NCBI GenBank assembly: GCA_016190065.1
Contig: JACPRI010000023.1
Location: 1-43,718, forward strand
Length of the DNA stretch: 43,718 nucleotides
From: Verrucomicrobiota bacterium
GTDB lineage: Bacteria; Verrucomicrobiota; Verrucomicrobiia; Limisphaerales; SIBE01
Direction of reading: 5' to 3'
Under the pieces are notes generated by a model that was not told the DNA's origin, searched no databases, and saw only the letters and a program-made list of their open reading frames with translations. Both the position numbers and the translations under genes were made by a program. Every line of letters begins with the position of its first letter. The stretch's first letter is position 1. Of the stretch, positions 7,750-15,431 are shown one piece after another.

Positions 7750-9972
7750 ATGCAGGCAGTTTGCGCCTTGATCTTCTACACCACCTTCGTGATGGCGATT
7801 CACAGGGTGCCTGCATCGGCTGCTGAGCGTGCTCCGGAAAACGCCCGGCGAACGGCCAGCGTCCCTGAAATCCCATTCGCGGACATCGCTCGAAGGCATT
7901 GGGCATTCCAGCCGGTCAAGCGCGTCGAACCGCCGACGGTCAAAGACCTGCGTTGGCTGAAGACGCCCGTGGATCGCTTTATCCTGGCTTCGTTCGAAGC
8001 GAAGGGCATTCCACCGACTCCTCCGGCGAGCAAGGAAGAACTGATTCGCCGCGTCACGTTTGACCTGATCGGACTCCCTCCAACGCTCGGCGAAATCGAT
8101 GCCTTCGTGAAAGATTCGTCGTCGGACGCGTCCGCGCACCTGATCGACCGTTTGCTGGCGTCCCCGCACTATGGAGAACGCTGGGGACGCCATTGGCTGG
8201 ACGTGGCGCGATTCGCGGAGACGGACGGCTTCGAACATGACGCGGTTCGGCCACACGCCTGGCGCTACCGCGATTATGTGATTCAATCATTCAACGCGGA
8301 CAAACCCTACGATCGGTTCATCAAGGAACAACTCGCGGGCGACGAATTGTTTCCGGACGAACCCGAAGCGTTGATCGCGACCGCGTTCAACCTTCTGGGG
8401 CCGGACATGGTGGATTCTGCCGACCAGATTCAGCGCCGGCTCAATCGCCTCAACGATATGACGGACACGTCGGCCTCCGCGTTCTTGGGTTTGACGATGG
8501 GGTGCGCGCGTTGTCACGACCACAAGTTTGAGCCGATTTCCCAGAAGGATTACTACCGCTTCCAGGCGTTTTTCACGCCCGCCGCTTTCCGCGACGATTT
8601 GCCAGCACCGCGTCGCGAGGAATTGGCGGCGTACCAGTCCGTGCTGAAGCAATTCAATCAACTGACGCACAAGGAGCAGGAAGAGATTGCCGCAATCGAG
8701 GCGCCGTATCGGCGAAAGCTCTACGAACGGAAGCTGGCTAAGTTGTCGCCCGAAGCACAAGTCGCTCACAAGACTCCTCCGAGCGAGCGCACCACGGAAC
8801 AGGTCAACCAAATCCAGGAGACCGCCGCGCTGGTGGAAGTGACAGAGAAGGAAATGGTCAACGCGATGAGCAAGGAGGACCGGGCGCATCATAAGACGGC
8901 CAAGGAGGCGCTGGCAAAATTTCCCAAACCCACCCCTTTGCCGATGACGATGGCCTTGCAAAAGGCCACAGGAAATCCAGCGAAGACTTTCATTCTGGTG
9001 CGGGGCGACTACAATCGGCCGGGCGATGAAGTGCAGACGGGATTCCCATCTGTGTTGGAAGGGCAGGGGAGCGAATCTCAAATTTCAAATTTCAAATCTC
9101 AAATTGGCCATTCGGACGGAAAGCGCACCTCAGCGTCCCAGCGGGCCGCGCTGGCCGGATGGATCGCAAGTCCGGACAACCCTCTGGCGGCGCGCGTCAT
9201 GGTGAACCGCATTTGGCAGCATCATTTCGGGCGCGGCTTGGTGCCGACGCCGAGCGATTTCGGTTTGAAGGGCGAGCGTCCGTCGCATCCGGAGTTGCTT
9301 GATTGGCTGGCGACCGAATTCATCACGCAAGGCTGGAGCGTGAAGAAGATGCACCAGCTCCTGTTGCTTTCGGCGGTCTATCAGCAATCCAGCCGAGCCA
9401 CTCCGGAATCGCTCGCGCGCGACCCGGAAAACCGACTCTATTCCCGCTGGCAACGAAAGCGGCTTGAAGGCGAAGTTATTCGAGACAGCTTGCTGGCGAT
9501 TGGCGGGAAGCTGAATCGCCAAATAGGGGGGCCCGGCGTGTTCCCGACGATTCCCGAGGATGTGTTCAAGGGATCCAGAGGCTGGACCGTCAGCCCGAAC
9601 GCGGCGGAGCACAATCGCCGCAGCATTTACATCTTTGCCCGACGTAATTTGCGCTTCCCGTTTCTCGAAGTGTTCGACGCGCCCGACAGCAACTTGACTT
9701 GTCCAGAGCGCCCGCGGAGCACTTCCGCGCCGCAATCGTTAACTTTGCTCAACGCGGACGAAGTCCTGGCCGCCAGCCAAGCCACGGCTGCGCGCTTGCT
9801 AAATGAGGCCAGCTCCAATAGGGCGCGTGTCGCGCTCGCCTATCGCTTGATTCTGGGGCGGCCTCCGTCGGAGAGGGAGCAGACGCTCTCCCGCGCGTTC
9901 CTGGAGCACGCTCCGCTGAGCGAGTTGTGCCGCGGCTTGTTCAACCTGAATGCGTTTGTGTACGTGGATTGA
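7750..9972 (+). CDS. DUF1549/DUF1553 secreted cytochrome-like protein without the N-terminal PSCyt1 domain
   Basis: This 740-residue protein has a hydrophobic N-terminus consistent with export. The PSCyt2 (DUF1549) domain includes LIRRVTFDLIGLPPT (about residues 98-112), SPHYGERWGRHWLDVARFAETDG (about 138-160) and a CARCH haem-type motif at residues 252-256 in MGCARCHDHKFEPIS. The C-terminal PSD1 (DUF1553) domain starts near residue 465 with MVNRIWQHHFGRGLVPTPSDFG. Unlike the paralogue at 34100 it lacks the leading cytochrome domain with a second CxxCH. The family is abundant in Planctomycetes and Verrucomicrobia and usually adjoins a DUF1501 gene, as here. Its biochemical role is unknown. 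Around residues 441-453 it carries an in-frame copy of a dispersed AT-rich repeat. The start could also be the internal ATG at 7792. Confidence 0.88.
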   Translation: MQAVCALIFYTTFVMAIHRVPASAAERAPENARRTASVPEIPFADIARRHWAFQPVKRVEPPTVKDLRWLKTPVDRFILASFEAKGIPPTPPASKEELIRRVTFDLIGLPPTLGEIDAFVKDSSSDASAHLIDRLLASPHYGERWGRHWLDVARFAETDGFEHDAVRPHAWRYRDYVIQSFNADKPYDRFIKEQLAGDELFPDEPEALIATAFNLLGPDMVDSADQIQRRLNRLNDMTDTSASAFLGLTMGCARCHDHKFEPISQKDYYRFQAFFTPAAFRDDLPAPRREELAAYQSVLKQFNQLTHKEQEEIAAIEAPYRRKLYERKLAKLSPEAQVAHKTPPSERTTEQVNQIQETAALVEVTEKEMVNAMSKEDRAHHKTAKEALAKFPKPTPLPMTMALQKATGNPAKTFILVRGDYNRPGDEVQTGFPSVLEGQGSESQISNFKSQIGHSDGKRTSASQRAALAGWIASPDNPLAARVMVNRIWQHHFGRGLVPTPSDFGLKGERPSHPELLDWLATEFITQGWSVKKMHQLLLLSAVYQQSSRATPESLARDPENRLYSRWQRKRLEGEVIRDSLLAIGGKLNRQIGGPGVFPTIPEDVFKGSRGWTVSPNAAEHNRRSIYIFARRNLRFPFLEVFDAPDSNLTCPERPRSTSAPQSLTLLNADEVLAASQATAARLLNEASSNRARVALAYRLILGRPPSEREQTLSRAFLEHAPLSELCRGLFNLNAFVYVD
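9073..9109. repeat. AT-rich dispersed repeat inside a coding region, copy 1
   Basis: A run of CAAATTTCAAATTTCAAATC units lies within the DUF1549/DUF1553 gene, adding a peptide like SESQISNFKSQIG in the linker between the two domains. The reverse complement shares TTTGAAATTTGAGATT with an intergenic repeat at 22745-22785. Frame is kept, so the linker seems to tolerate it. Confidence 0.7.
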
Positions 9973-10002
9973 GTGGATTGATGTGGGCGCAATCTCCATC
10001 GT

Positions 10003-10203
10003 ATGGGTAAGGTTCGTCGGGGCGATTTCATCTTCGAATGGTGGATTGGCGATCATCCACCTCGCCATATTCACGTCCCAGACAGCAACGGCGAACTACT
10101 CGGTCGTGTCGTGATTAAGGACATGACTCCTCTTGAAGATTGGAAGCCGCCGAAGAAAGTGTTAGAGATAATCCGCCAATTGATTGAAGAAAGCCGACTA
10201 TGA
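10003..10203 (+). CDS. DUF4160-family small protein
   Basis: This 66-residue protein has the DUF4160 pattern: an aromatic beta strand (FIFEWWIGDHPPRHIHV) with the conserved PxHxH-like block, then a short helix at the C-terminus. The family is nearly always encoded next to a DUF2442 protein, and the pair is usually suspected to be a toxin-antitoxin-like module; neither activity is proven to my knowledge. Its TGA stop overlaps the ATG of the next gene by four bases (ATGA at 10200-10203), so the two are translationally coupled. It lies 30 bases after the DUF1549/DUF1553 gene and is inserted between that gene and its usual DUF1501 partner. Confidence 0.8.
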   Translation: MGKVRRGDFIFEWWIGDHPPRHIHVPDSNGELLGRVVIKDMTPLEDWKPPKKVLEIIRQLIEESRL

Positions 10204-10493
10204 AAGTTCTCAACCCACTGAAGGCCCCCTTTGGCAAAGGTAAGTTCTCCCGCGTAAAGAACGTCACCTACCGCCAGTGGGAAGACGCTTTCGAAGTTGA
10301 GTTCGACGATGGCCTCTCCTTCCTGGAACCGCACGGGACGATACGAAAAGCCAACAAGATTGCCCCCAAGGCCGTGGTGGAGCGTGTGGCCTTGGACGAA
10401 GAACTGCGTCACGGCTTCCTTGTTCGCTACGAAAACGGACAAATAGCCGAAGTCTCTTGGTCTTTCATCCGCGAACTGCCTCCAGGGAAATGA
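10200..10493 (+). CDS. DUF2442-family protein, partner of DUF4160
   Basis: This 97-residue protein shows the DUF2442 strand pattern (AFEVEFDDGLSFLEPH, then VRYENGQIAEVSWSFIREL), with conserved acidic and aromatic residues. In the usual pair, the DUF2442 protein follows DUF4160 and is presumed to be the partner or antitoxin. Here the order is the same and the overlap is ATGA. At the N-terminus is a longer basic stretch (MKVLNPLKAPFGKGKFSRVK). The downstream DUF1501 gene begins 112 bases later. Confidence 0.75.
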   Translation: MKVLNPLKAPFGKGKFSRVKNVTYRQWEDAFEVEFDDGLSFLEPHGTIRKANKIAPKAVVERVALDEELRHGFLVRYENGQIAEVSWSFIRELPPGK

Positions 10494-10605
10494 AAGGCGA
10501 TTAGGAGGAGCCAGCATGTCACTCGGCCGACATTTCCCTGACTGCCGCAGCCTTCATTTTCCTCCTGTTCTCCTTTGAAGAAGTGTGTAATGTTTCTTCT
10601 AAATC

Positions 10606-12069
10606 ATGAGCTGCCAATGCACGGGACCCAACGGGCCTGAAACCCGGCCGACTTCGCGCCGCGAATTCCTGCGCCGGAGCGGATGCGGATTCGGGATGCT
10701 GGCGCTGACTTCCCTGCTGGATGCCGAAGGTTTGCTCGCCGGCAACACGCCATCGACCAAAGTGGCGCCGGTCAATCCGCTGCTGCCCAGGCCGCCGCAT
10801 TTCCCGACCAAAGCCAAGAACGTCATTTTCCTCTTCATGTCCGGCGGGCCGAGCCACGTCGATCTGTTCGATCTGAAGCCGGACTTGATTCGGCTCGCCG
10901 GCCAGCCGATTCCCGAATCGTTCGGCACGTTCAAAACGCGGCGAGCCGTGGCCAAAAACAAACTCATGCCGCCGGTGCGCCCGTTCCGAAAGCACGGCCA
11001 ATGCGGGATGGAGGTATCGGATTTCCTCCCGCACATCGCCGGCTGCGTGGATGATATTTGCCTCTTGCGCGGCTGCTATGGCGATAGTGTCACGCATCCG
11101 GAGTCCGTCTATTTGATGAACACCGGTTCGATTCTGATGGGCCGTCCGAGTCTCGGCGCGTGGGCGACTTACGGGTTGGGCACGGAAAACCAGAACATGC
11201 CTGCGTTCGTCGTGATGCCGGACCCGAGCGGCTGGGTCAAAGGCGGGGCGCCCGCCTGGGGCAATGGTTACATGCCCGCTGTGTTTCAAGGCACAATTCT
11301 GCGCGGCGGCGAATCGCCGATTCTGCATCTCAATACTCCCCAAGGCATCAGCACGGCCCAACAGCAGGCCACGGTCGATTTCATCAATCAACTCAATCGC
11401 GAGGACCTGCGGCCCGGGGAGGAACAATCGGAATTGGCCGCGCGCATCTCGGCGTACGAACTGGCGTTTCGCATGCAGGCCCACGCGCCGGAAGTCGTCA
11501 ATGTTTCCCGCGAGAGCGAGGCGACCAAAAAACTTTACGGCCTGGACAATAAGACCACGGCTGAATTCGGGCTTCGCTGCCTGTTGGCGCGGCGGATGAT
11601 CGAGCGCGGCGTTCGGTTCGTCGAACTTTATTGCGGCGACACCAACGGCTGGGACGGCCATTCTGCCGTCGAGGACAATCACGCCAAACTGTGCGCGCAA
11701 AGTGATCTTCCCGTGGCCGGGCTGCTGAAAGATTTGAGATCGCGCGGGCTGCTGGACTCCACGGTCGTTATCTGGGGTGGGGAATTCGGCCGTATGCCCA
11801 TGAGCGAAGGATCGGATGGCCGCGATCATAATCCGCATGGTTTCTGCATGTGGCTGGCCGGTGGCGGCGTGAAAGGAGGCCAGGTTATCGGTGCGACCGA
11901 TGCCGTGGGCCTGCGCGCCGAGCACGAGAAAACTCACGTCCACGATATCCACGCGACGATTCTGCACCTCCTCGGACTCGACCACACGCGCCTGACGTTC
12001 CGCCACAATGGGCGCGACGAAAGGCTGACCGATGTCGCGGGCGATGTCATCACCAAAGCGATTGCTTGA
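10606..12069 (+). CDS. Tat-exported DUF1501 protein (alkaline-phosphatase/sulfatase-fold), copy 1
   Basis: This 487-residue protein has a twin-arginine signal (SRREFLRRSGCGFGMLALTSL, residues about 17-37) followed by the DUF1501 domain. Domain landmarks are VIFLFMSGGPSHVDLFDLKP (about residues 70-89), the MNTGSILMGRPSLGAWATYGLG block, GVRFVELYCGDTNGWDGH and VVIWGGEFGRMPMSEGSDGRDHNPHGF near residue 390. DUF1501 belongs to the alkaline phosphatase superfamily; the substrate is unknown. It is the expected partner of the DUF1549/DUF1553 protein at 7750 and is probably co-regulated with it. The N-terminal MSCQCTGPNG segment before the RR motif has two cysteines and is unusually long. The paralogue at 37725 is of nearly identical length. 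Confidence 0.92.
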   Translation: MSCQCTGPNGPETRPTSRREFLRRSGCGFGMLALTSLLDAEGLLAGNTPSTKVAPVNPLLPRPPHFPTKAKNVIFLFMSGGPSHVDLFDLKPDLIRLAGQPIPESFGTFKTRRAVAKNKLMPPVRPFRKHGQCGMEVSDFLPHIAGCVDDICLLRGCYGDSVTHPESVYLMNTGSILMGRPSLGAWATYGLGTENQNMPAFVVMPDPSGWVKGGAPAWGNGYMPAVFQGTILRGGESPILHLNTPQGISTAQQQATVDFINQLNREDLRPGEEQSELAARISAYELAFRMQAHAPEVVNVSRESEATKKLYGLDNKTTAEFGLRCLLARRMIERGVRFVELYCGDTNGWDGHSAVEDNHAKLCAQSDLPVAGLLKDLRSRGLLDSTVVIWGGEFGRMPMSEGSDGRDHNPHGFCMWLAGGGVKGGQVIGATDAVGLRAEHEKTHVHDIHATILHLLGLDHTRLTFRHNGRDERLTDVAGDVITKAIA

Positions 12070-12097
12070 TTAGCGATCAGGTCTGCTTCCCCGTAAC

Positions 12098-12221
12098 GCA
12101 GAGTTGCACTCTGCTGTATCGCCGATTTTCAATCGGCAGCGCTCTGACAGATCCCAGCGCGTTCTGGCTTGTCCAGAGCTAGCGGAATGCAATTCCGCGA
12201 TACGGCAGATTGCAAATCTGC
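12098..12221. repeat. Composite inverted repeat of four 17-base hairpins
   Basis: Four perfect hairpins, each with 7-base arms and a 3-base loop, lie at 12098-12114 (GCAGAGT/ACTCTGC), 12121-12137 (GCCGATT/AATCGGC), 12182-12198 (GCGGAAT/ATTCCGC) and 12205-12221 (GCAGATT/AATCTGC). Hairpins 1-2 are joined by TGTATC and 3-4 by GATACG, which are inverted, so the whole element is an inverted repeat around 12160. It may be a terminator or a REP/BIME-like mobile element after the DUF1501 gene. Confidence 0.85.
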
Positions 12222-12231
12222 GCTACTCCGA

Positions 12232-14163
12232 ATGGCCACAATTAAGCTTGAAATGCGAACTGCGCGGTCACTTGCCTGGTTGATGCTCGGCGTCGCTTCA
12301 ATGGCTGGCCTCAAAGCCAGCGTCTATTCGCCTCGCGTCCTTTCTCCACACGTAGCCGACACTTACAGTCTCAAAACTTTCGCCGAATTCCATCGCTGGC
12401 GCGATTTGAACGGCGACGCGAAAGTCTATGAAATCTTCCAATACCTGATCGATCCGCGCACGGGAATTTACCCGATGGGCGTTCCGGCATGGGAGGGCGA
12501 CGAGGAGATGTCCGAGTTCGCCGCCGTTCGCGAACCGATCAAAATGCTCAACGTTTATCCCATCGGCCATTGCGGAACGCTCGGACCGACGATGGCGGGC
12601 ATCATGCAAGGGATGGGGATCGGTCCGGCGCGGACGCTCATCCTTCCGGCATGGAATCACGTGGCGTCCGAGGTTTTTTACGACGCCCGGTGGCATTACC
12701 TGGACCTCGATGTCCGCGCGATTTTCCGGCGCGCGGATGGCTCGCTCGCCTCGATGGCGGAAGCTCAGCAGGACGCCTCGCTCTGGAATAGGCCGAACAG
12801 CCCGGATTTCTTTCCGCTCGATGCGCTGCCCACAGTGAGAGCGGTGTACCAAAAAACCGCGGTGAGGCATTATTACGGCCATCCGAGCGGCGGGCACACG
12901 ATGGATTTCGTGTTGCGCCAGGGCGAGACCTTCACTCGCTGGTGGAAGCCGCAAGGCGGCCGGTGGAACCACCATTCCTCGTACGGGGCTGAACCCTTTC
13001 CGAGAACCCTGATCCAGCAGGAGCCGCGCGGGCCGAAGTGCAAGCACGCCAGTTTCACGGTTCACGCCCACGGCAATGGCCAGTTCGTTTATCGGCCAAA
13101 TCTGACTTCCAAGTCCACGGACTTTGAAGACGGCGTTTACTCCTCTCAAAACCTTGCGCCAAGTTCGACGGGGTTGACTCTGCGGGGCAGGGGAGAGGGG
13201 CACGCCATTTTTGAGGTTCGAACACCTTATGTGATCGCCCCGCTGGTCGGGAATCTCGATGCCGCTTCGGATGACCGGGAAGCGTCGGTGGTTCGGGTCG
13301 ATGCCGACGAAGCGACCGTTTCTCTGTCGATGGACAACGGCCTCACTTGGAAAGAACTGGGTCCGGCCAATGGCACGCACGACCTGACACGCCACGTCAG
13401 CGGTACCTACGGTTATTTGCTCAAGCTGGCCTTGCGTGGCGAGCCGAATACAGCCCTCGTGCGCTCAATCGAAATGACGACGTGGGTCCAGGTGCATCCC
13501 GCTTCGTTGCCTTCGCTTCGGAAAGGAAGGAACGAAATGCGCCTGATCACTGGCGATCACCACGGACTGCAAACACGCGTGTTGGAAATCCGTCCTAGCG
13601 CGGCGCGGGCGGACGAATTCGTGAGACACCTGGCCGAGCCGCCCAAGGACTACGATCCGGCGCGGCGCACGAGCCGGGTGCGCGGAACCATGACCGCGAA
13701 GGTGCAGGCGCCTCCAGGGTCAAAGATCGCCTGGTTCTCCGTCGGGGCGAGCTTCACGACTCACCAGCGCGAAGCTGCGCTGAACACGCGCAACACGATG
13801 GCCTACGCCGCGGAAGCTTCGGAACAGTTTGAACAAATCTACCGTTCTGAAATCCCCGCTGACCAAGATCACTGGCACTTCAACGTGGATCGCGAAGTAA
13901 AGCTCCAGAAACCCGCGGGCTCGGTTCTCGTCCGATACGTCGGCGATCCCGGTCTGAACAACCTCCGCATTTACGCGCATTGTCTGGAGGATCGCGCAAA
14001 CGCCGCGACGTCTGTCACCGCAACCCATGTCTGGATCGAGAACGGATTGCGCAAGAGCAAAACCGTGACGTGCGACCCGGGCGCGGCCTACGTGATTGAA
14101 ACGGAATCCGACCCGGTCGATGAATCAATTTCTCTCGCGATCTCCAGCGTTCTCCGACGCTGA
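12232..14163 (+). CDS. Secreted protein with transglutaminase-like N-terminal core
   Basis: This is a 643-residue protein with a signal peptide (core LAWLMLGVASMAGLKAS). It is not confidently assigned to a named family. The segment around Cys114 (YPIGHCGTLGPTMAG), His143 (PAWNHVASEVFYDARWHY) and Asp158/Asp160 (LDLD) has the order and spacing of a transglutaminase-like Cys-His-Asp triad, so an amidase/peptidase or structural role of that fold is suggested. The rest has beta-rich repeats and ends without a membrane anchor. The start at 12232 (or 12253) is preferred. The frame extends upstream to 12169 but only through the hairpin repeat, giving a typical repeat-derived peptide (DTADCKSALLR). 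It stands at the head of a plus-strand run of exported enzymes. Confidence 0.65.
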   Translation: MATIKLEMRTARSLAWLMLGVASMAGLKASVYSPRVLSPHVADTYSLKTFAEFHRWRDLNGDAKVYEIFQYLIDPRTGIYPMGVPAWEGDEEMSEFAAVREPIKMLNVYPIGHCGTLGPTMAGIMQGMGIGPARTLILPAWNHVASEVFYDARWHYLDLDVRAIFRRADGSLASMAEAQQDASLWNRPNSPDFFPLDALPTVRAVYQKTAVRHYYGHPSGGHTMDFVLRQGETFTRWWKPQGGRWNHHSSYGAEPFPRTLIQQEPRGPKCKHASFTVHAHGNGQFVYRPNLTSKSTDFEDGVYSSQNLAPSSTGLTLRGRGEGHAIFEVRTPYVIAPLVGNLDAASDDREASVVRVDADEATVSLSMDNGLTWKELGPANGTHDLTRHVSGTYGYLLKLALRGEPNTALVRSIEMTTWVQVHPASLPSLRKGRNEMRLITGDHHGLQTRVLEIRPSAARADEFVRHLAEPPKDYDPARRTSRVRGTMTAKVQAPPGSKIAWFSVGASFTTHQREAALNTRNTMAYAAEASEQFEQIYRSEIPADQDHWHFNVDREVKLQKPAGSVLVRYVGDPGLNNLRIYAHCLEDRANAATSVTATHVWIENGLRKSKTVTCDPGAAYVIETESDPVDESISLAISSVLRR

Positions 14164-14218
14164 GCCTTCCAGATTTCCCATTGACCTTGGTTTCATCGCA
14201 GCGATACGATTCGCCATC

Positions 14219-15256
14219 ATGAAACCACTAGCCCATCTCCATCGTTTTTCAACCTCCATGGCGCTACCGCTTTTCGTGGCTCTGGGCGGTTTCTGCGCCC
14301 TTGCCGCGGAAAGCAAATCCGGCGGCGTGCAAATCACTGAGCAAGACGGAAAGCTGATCATCAAAATCGGCGGCCAGTTTTTCTCCGAATACCACTACAA
14401 GACCTACGGTGAGAAGGAGGTCACGCGGCCATTTTTCTACCCCGTAATCGGACCCGGCGGTGTTCCGATGACCCGGCATTGGCCGATGAAGGACGTTCCA
14501 GACGAAGCTCACGATCATCCTCATCATCGATCCTTGTGGTATGCGCACGGCGATATCAACGGCCACGACTTCTGGGCCGAGAGCGCAAAATCCGGCAAAA
14601 CCGTCCACGTCGCTTTCACGGAAATCAAGTCCGGGCAGGACGTCGGCGTCATCCGAACCCAAAACAAACTCGTGTCCGTGGACGGAAAGACTGTTTGCAC
14701 CGAAGACCGCACGATGCGGATCTACAATCGTCAAAGCGACCGCATGCTGGACTTCGAAATTACCATTAACGCCTCTCAAGGTGACGTGACGTTCGGCGAT
14801 ACCAAAGAAGGAACGATGGCGCTCCGGCTGAATGAATCGATGCGTTTGATTAGGCCGCCAGCCAAGGGTGAAAAGAAGAATCGCCCCGGCGAGGGCCACA
14901 TCGTGAACAGCGAAGGCGTGCGCGATGGCCAGACCTGGGGCAAACGCGCCAAGTGGTGCGATTACTACGGTCCCGTCGATGGCAAAACCGTCGGCGTCGC
15001 CATCTTCGATCACCCGCAGAATCCGCGGCATCCGACATGGTGGCATGTGCGCGACTACGGATTGTTCGCGGCGAACGCCTTTGGCCGCCACGATTTCGAG
15101 AGTTTGCCGGATCGGAAAGCCGGCAACTTGGTGCTTCCGGAAGGCCAGAGCGTGACGTTCCGGTATCGCATCTATTTCCACGAGGGCGACGACAAACAAG
15201 CGAAGGTCGCTGAACATTACGAAGAATACGCGCGAACCAAAGCAGCTCGAAAGTAG
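14219..15256 (+). CDS. Secreted DUF6807 (PmoA-like) protein
   Basis: This 345-residue protein has a signal peptide (residues about 1-28, ending CALAAES). The domain has the DUF6807 landmarks: RPFFYPVIGPGGVPMTRHWP, DHPHHRSLWYAHGDING with clustered histidines, WCDYYGPVDGKTVGVAIFDHP and PTWWHVRDYGLFAANAFG. The family is annotated as PmoA-like but has no proven methane oxygenase activity. It is common in PVC and Bacteroidetes genomes next to Gfo/Idh/MocA oxidoreductases and sugar enzymes, as here. The start at 14219 is chosen because the signal peptide begins there. Upstream codons overlap the end of the previous gene. The TAG stop lies within the start of an intergenic repeat. Confidence 0.85.
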   Translation: MKPLAHLHRFSTSMALPLFVALGGFCALAAESKSGGVQITEQDGKLIIKIGGQFFSEYHYKTYGEKEVTRPFFYPVIGPGGVPMTRHWPMKDVPDEAHDHPHHRSLWYAHGDINGHDFWAESAKSGKTVHVAFTEIKSGQDVGVIRTQNKLVSVDGKTVCTEDRTMRIYNRQSDRMLDFEITINASQGDVTFGDTKEGTMALRLNESMRLIRPPAKGEKKNRPGEGHIVNSEGVRDGQTWGKRAKWCDYYGPVDGKTVGVAIFDHPQNPRHPTWWHVRDYGLFAANAFGRHDFESLPDRKAGNLVLPEGQSVTFRYRIYFHEGDDKQAKVAEHYEEYARTKAARK

Positions 15257-15375
15257 GACAGGCATCCTGCCCGCCTCCTCACGTAGCTGAACCGCATCGA
15301 GTCAGATCATGAAACCACGGATGACACGGATGAACACGGATTCGGTCGTTGGGTCAGGCTGGAAGCCTGCCCTAC
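15253..15375. repeat. Composite intergenic repeat with GTAGG.CAGGC ends
   Basis: The ends are GTAGGACAGGC and, inverted, GCCTGCCCTAC (10 of 11 match). Inside are hairpins (ACAGGCATCCTGCC; CAGGCTGGAAGCCTG) and ACCACGGATGACACGGAT, half of the inverted repeat seen at 16904. It starts at the DUF6807 stop codon and supplies it. Confidence 0.7.
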
Positions 15376-15431
15376 TTTGGACCAAATAAATCCGTTGCGA
15401 AACACGTCCAACTACGAACCAACATCAAACC

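Noticed and set aside
7267-7771. Overlapping plus-strand frames (129 and 131 codons) in the spacer
   Set aside because: They run through the paired-hairpin repeat, and peptides like LPLPAGGGRGEGE are the translated repeat. No start signal or family match.
10519-12006. Minus-strand frame of 495 codons opposite DUF1501
   Set aside because: It is the mirror frame of a gene with a clear Tat signal and DUF1501 motifs. Its own sequence is rich in Arg/His/Gln and low in typical folds.
12169-12231. Upstream extension of the transglutaminase-like gene (MSRASGMQFRDTADCKSALLR)
   Set aside because: These codons are translated hairpin repeat; the signal peptide lies later, at 12232/12253.
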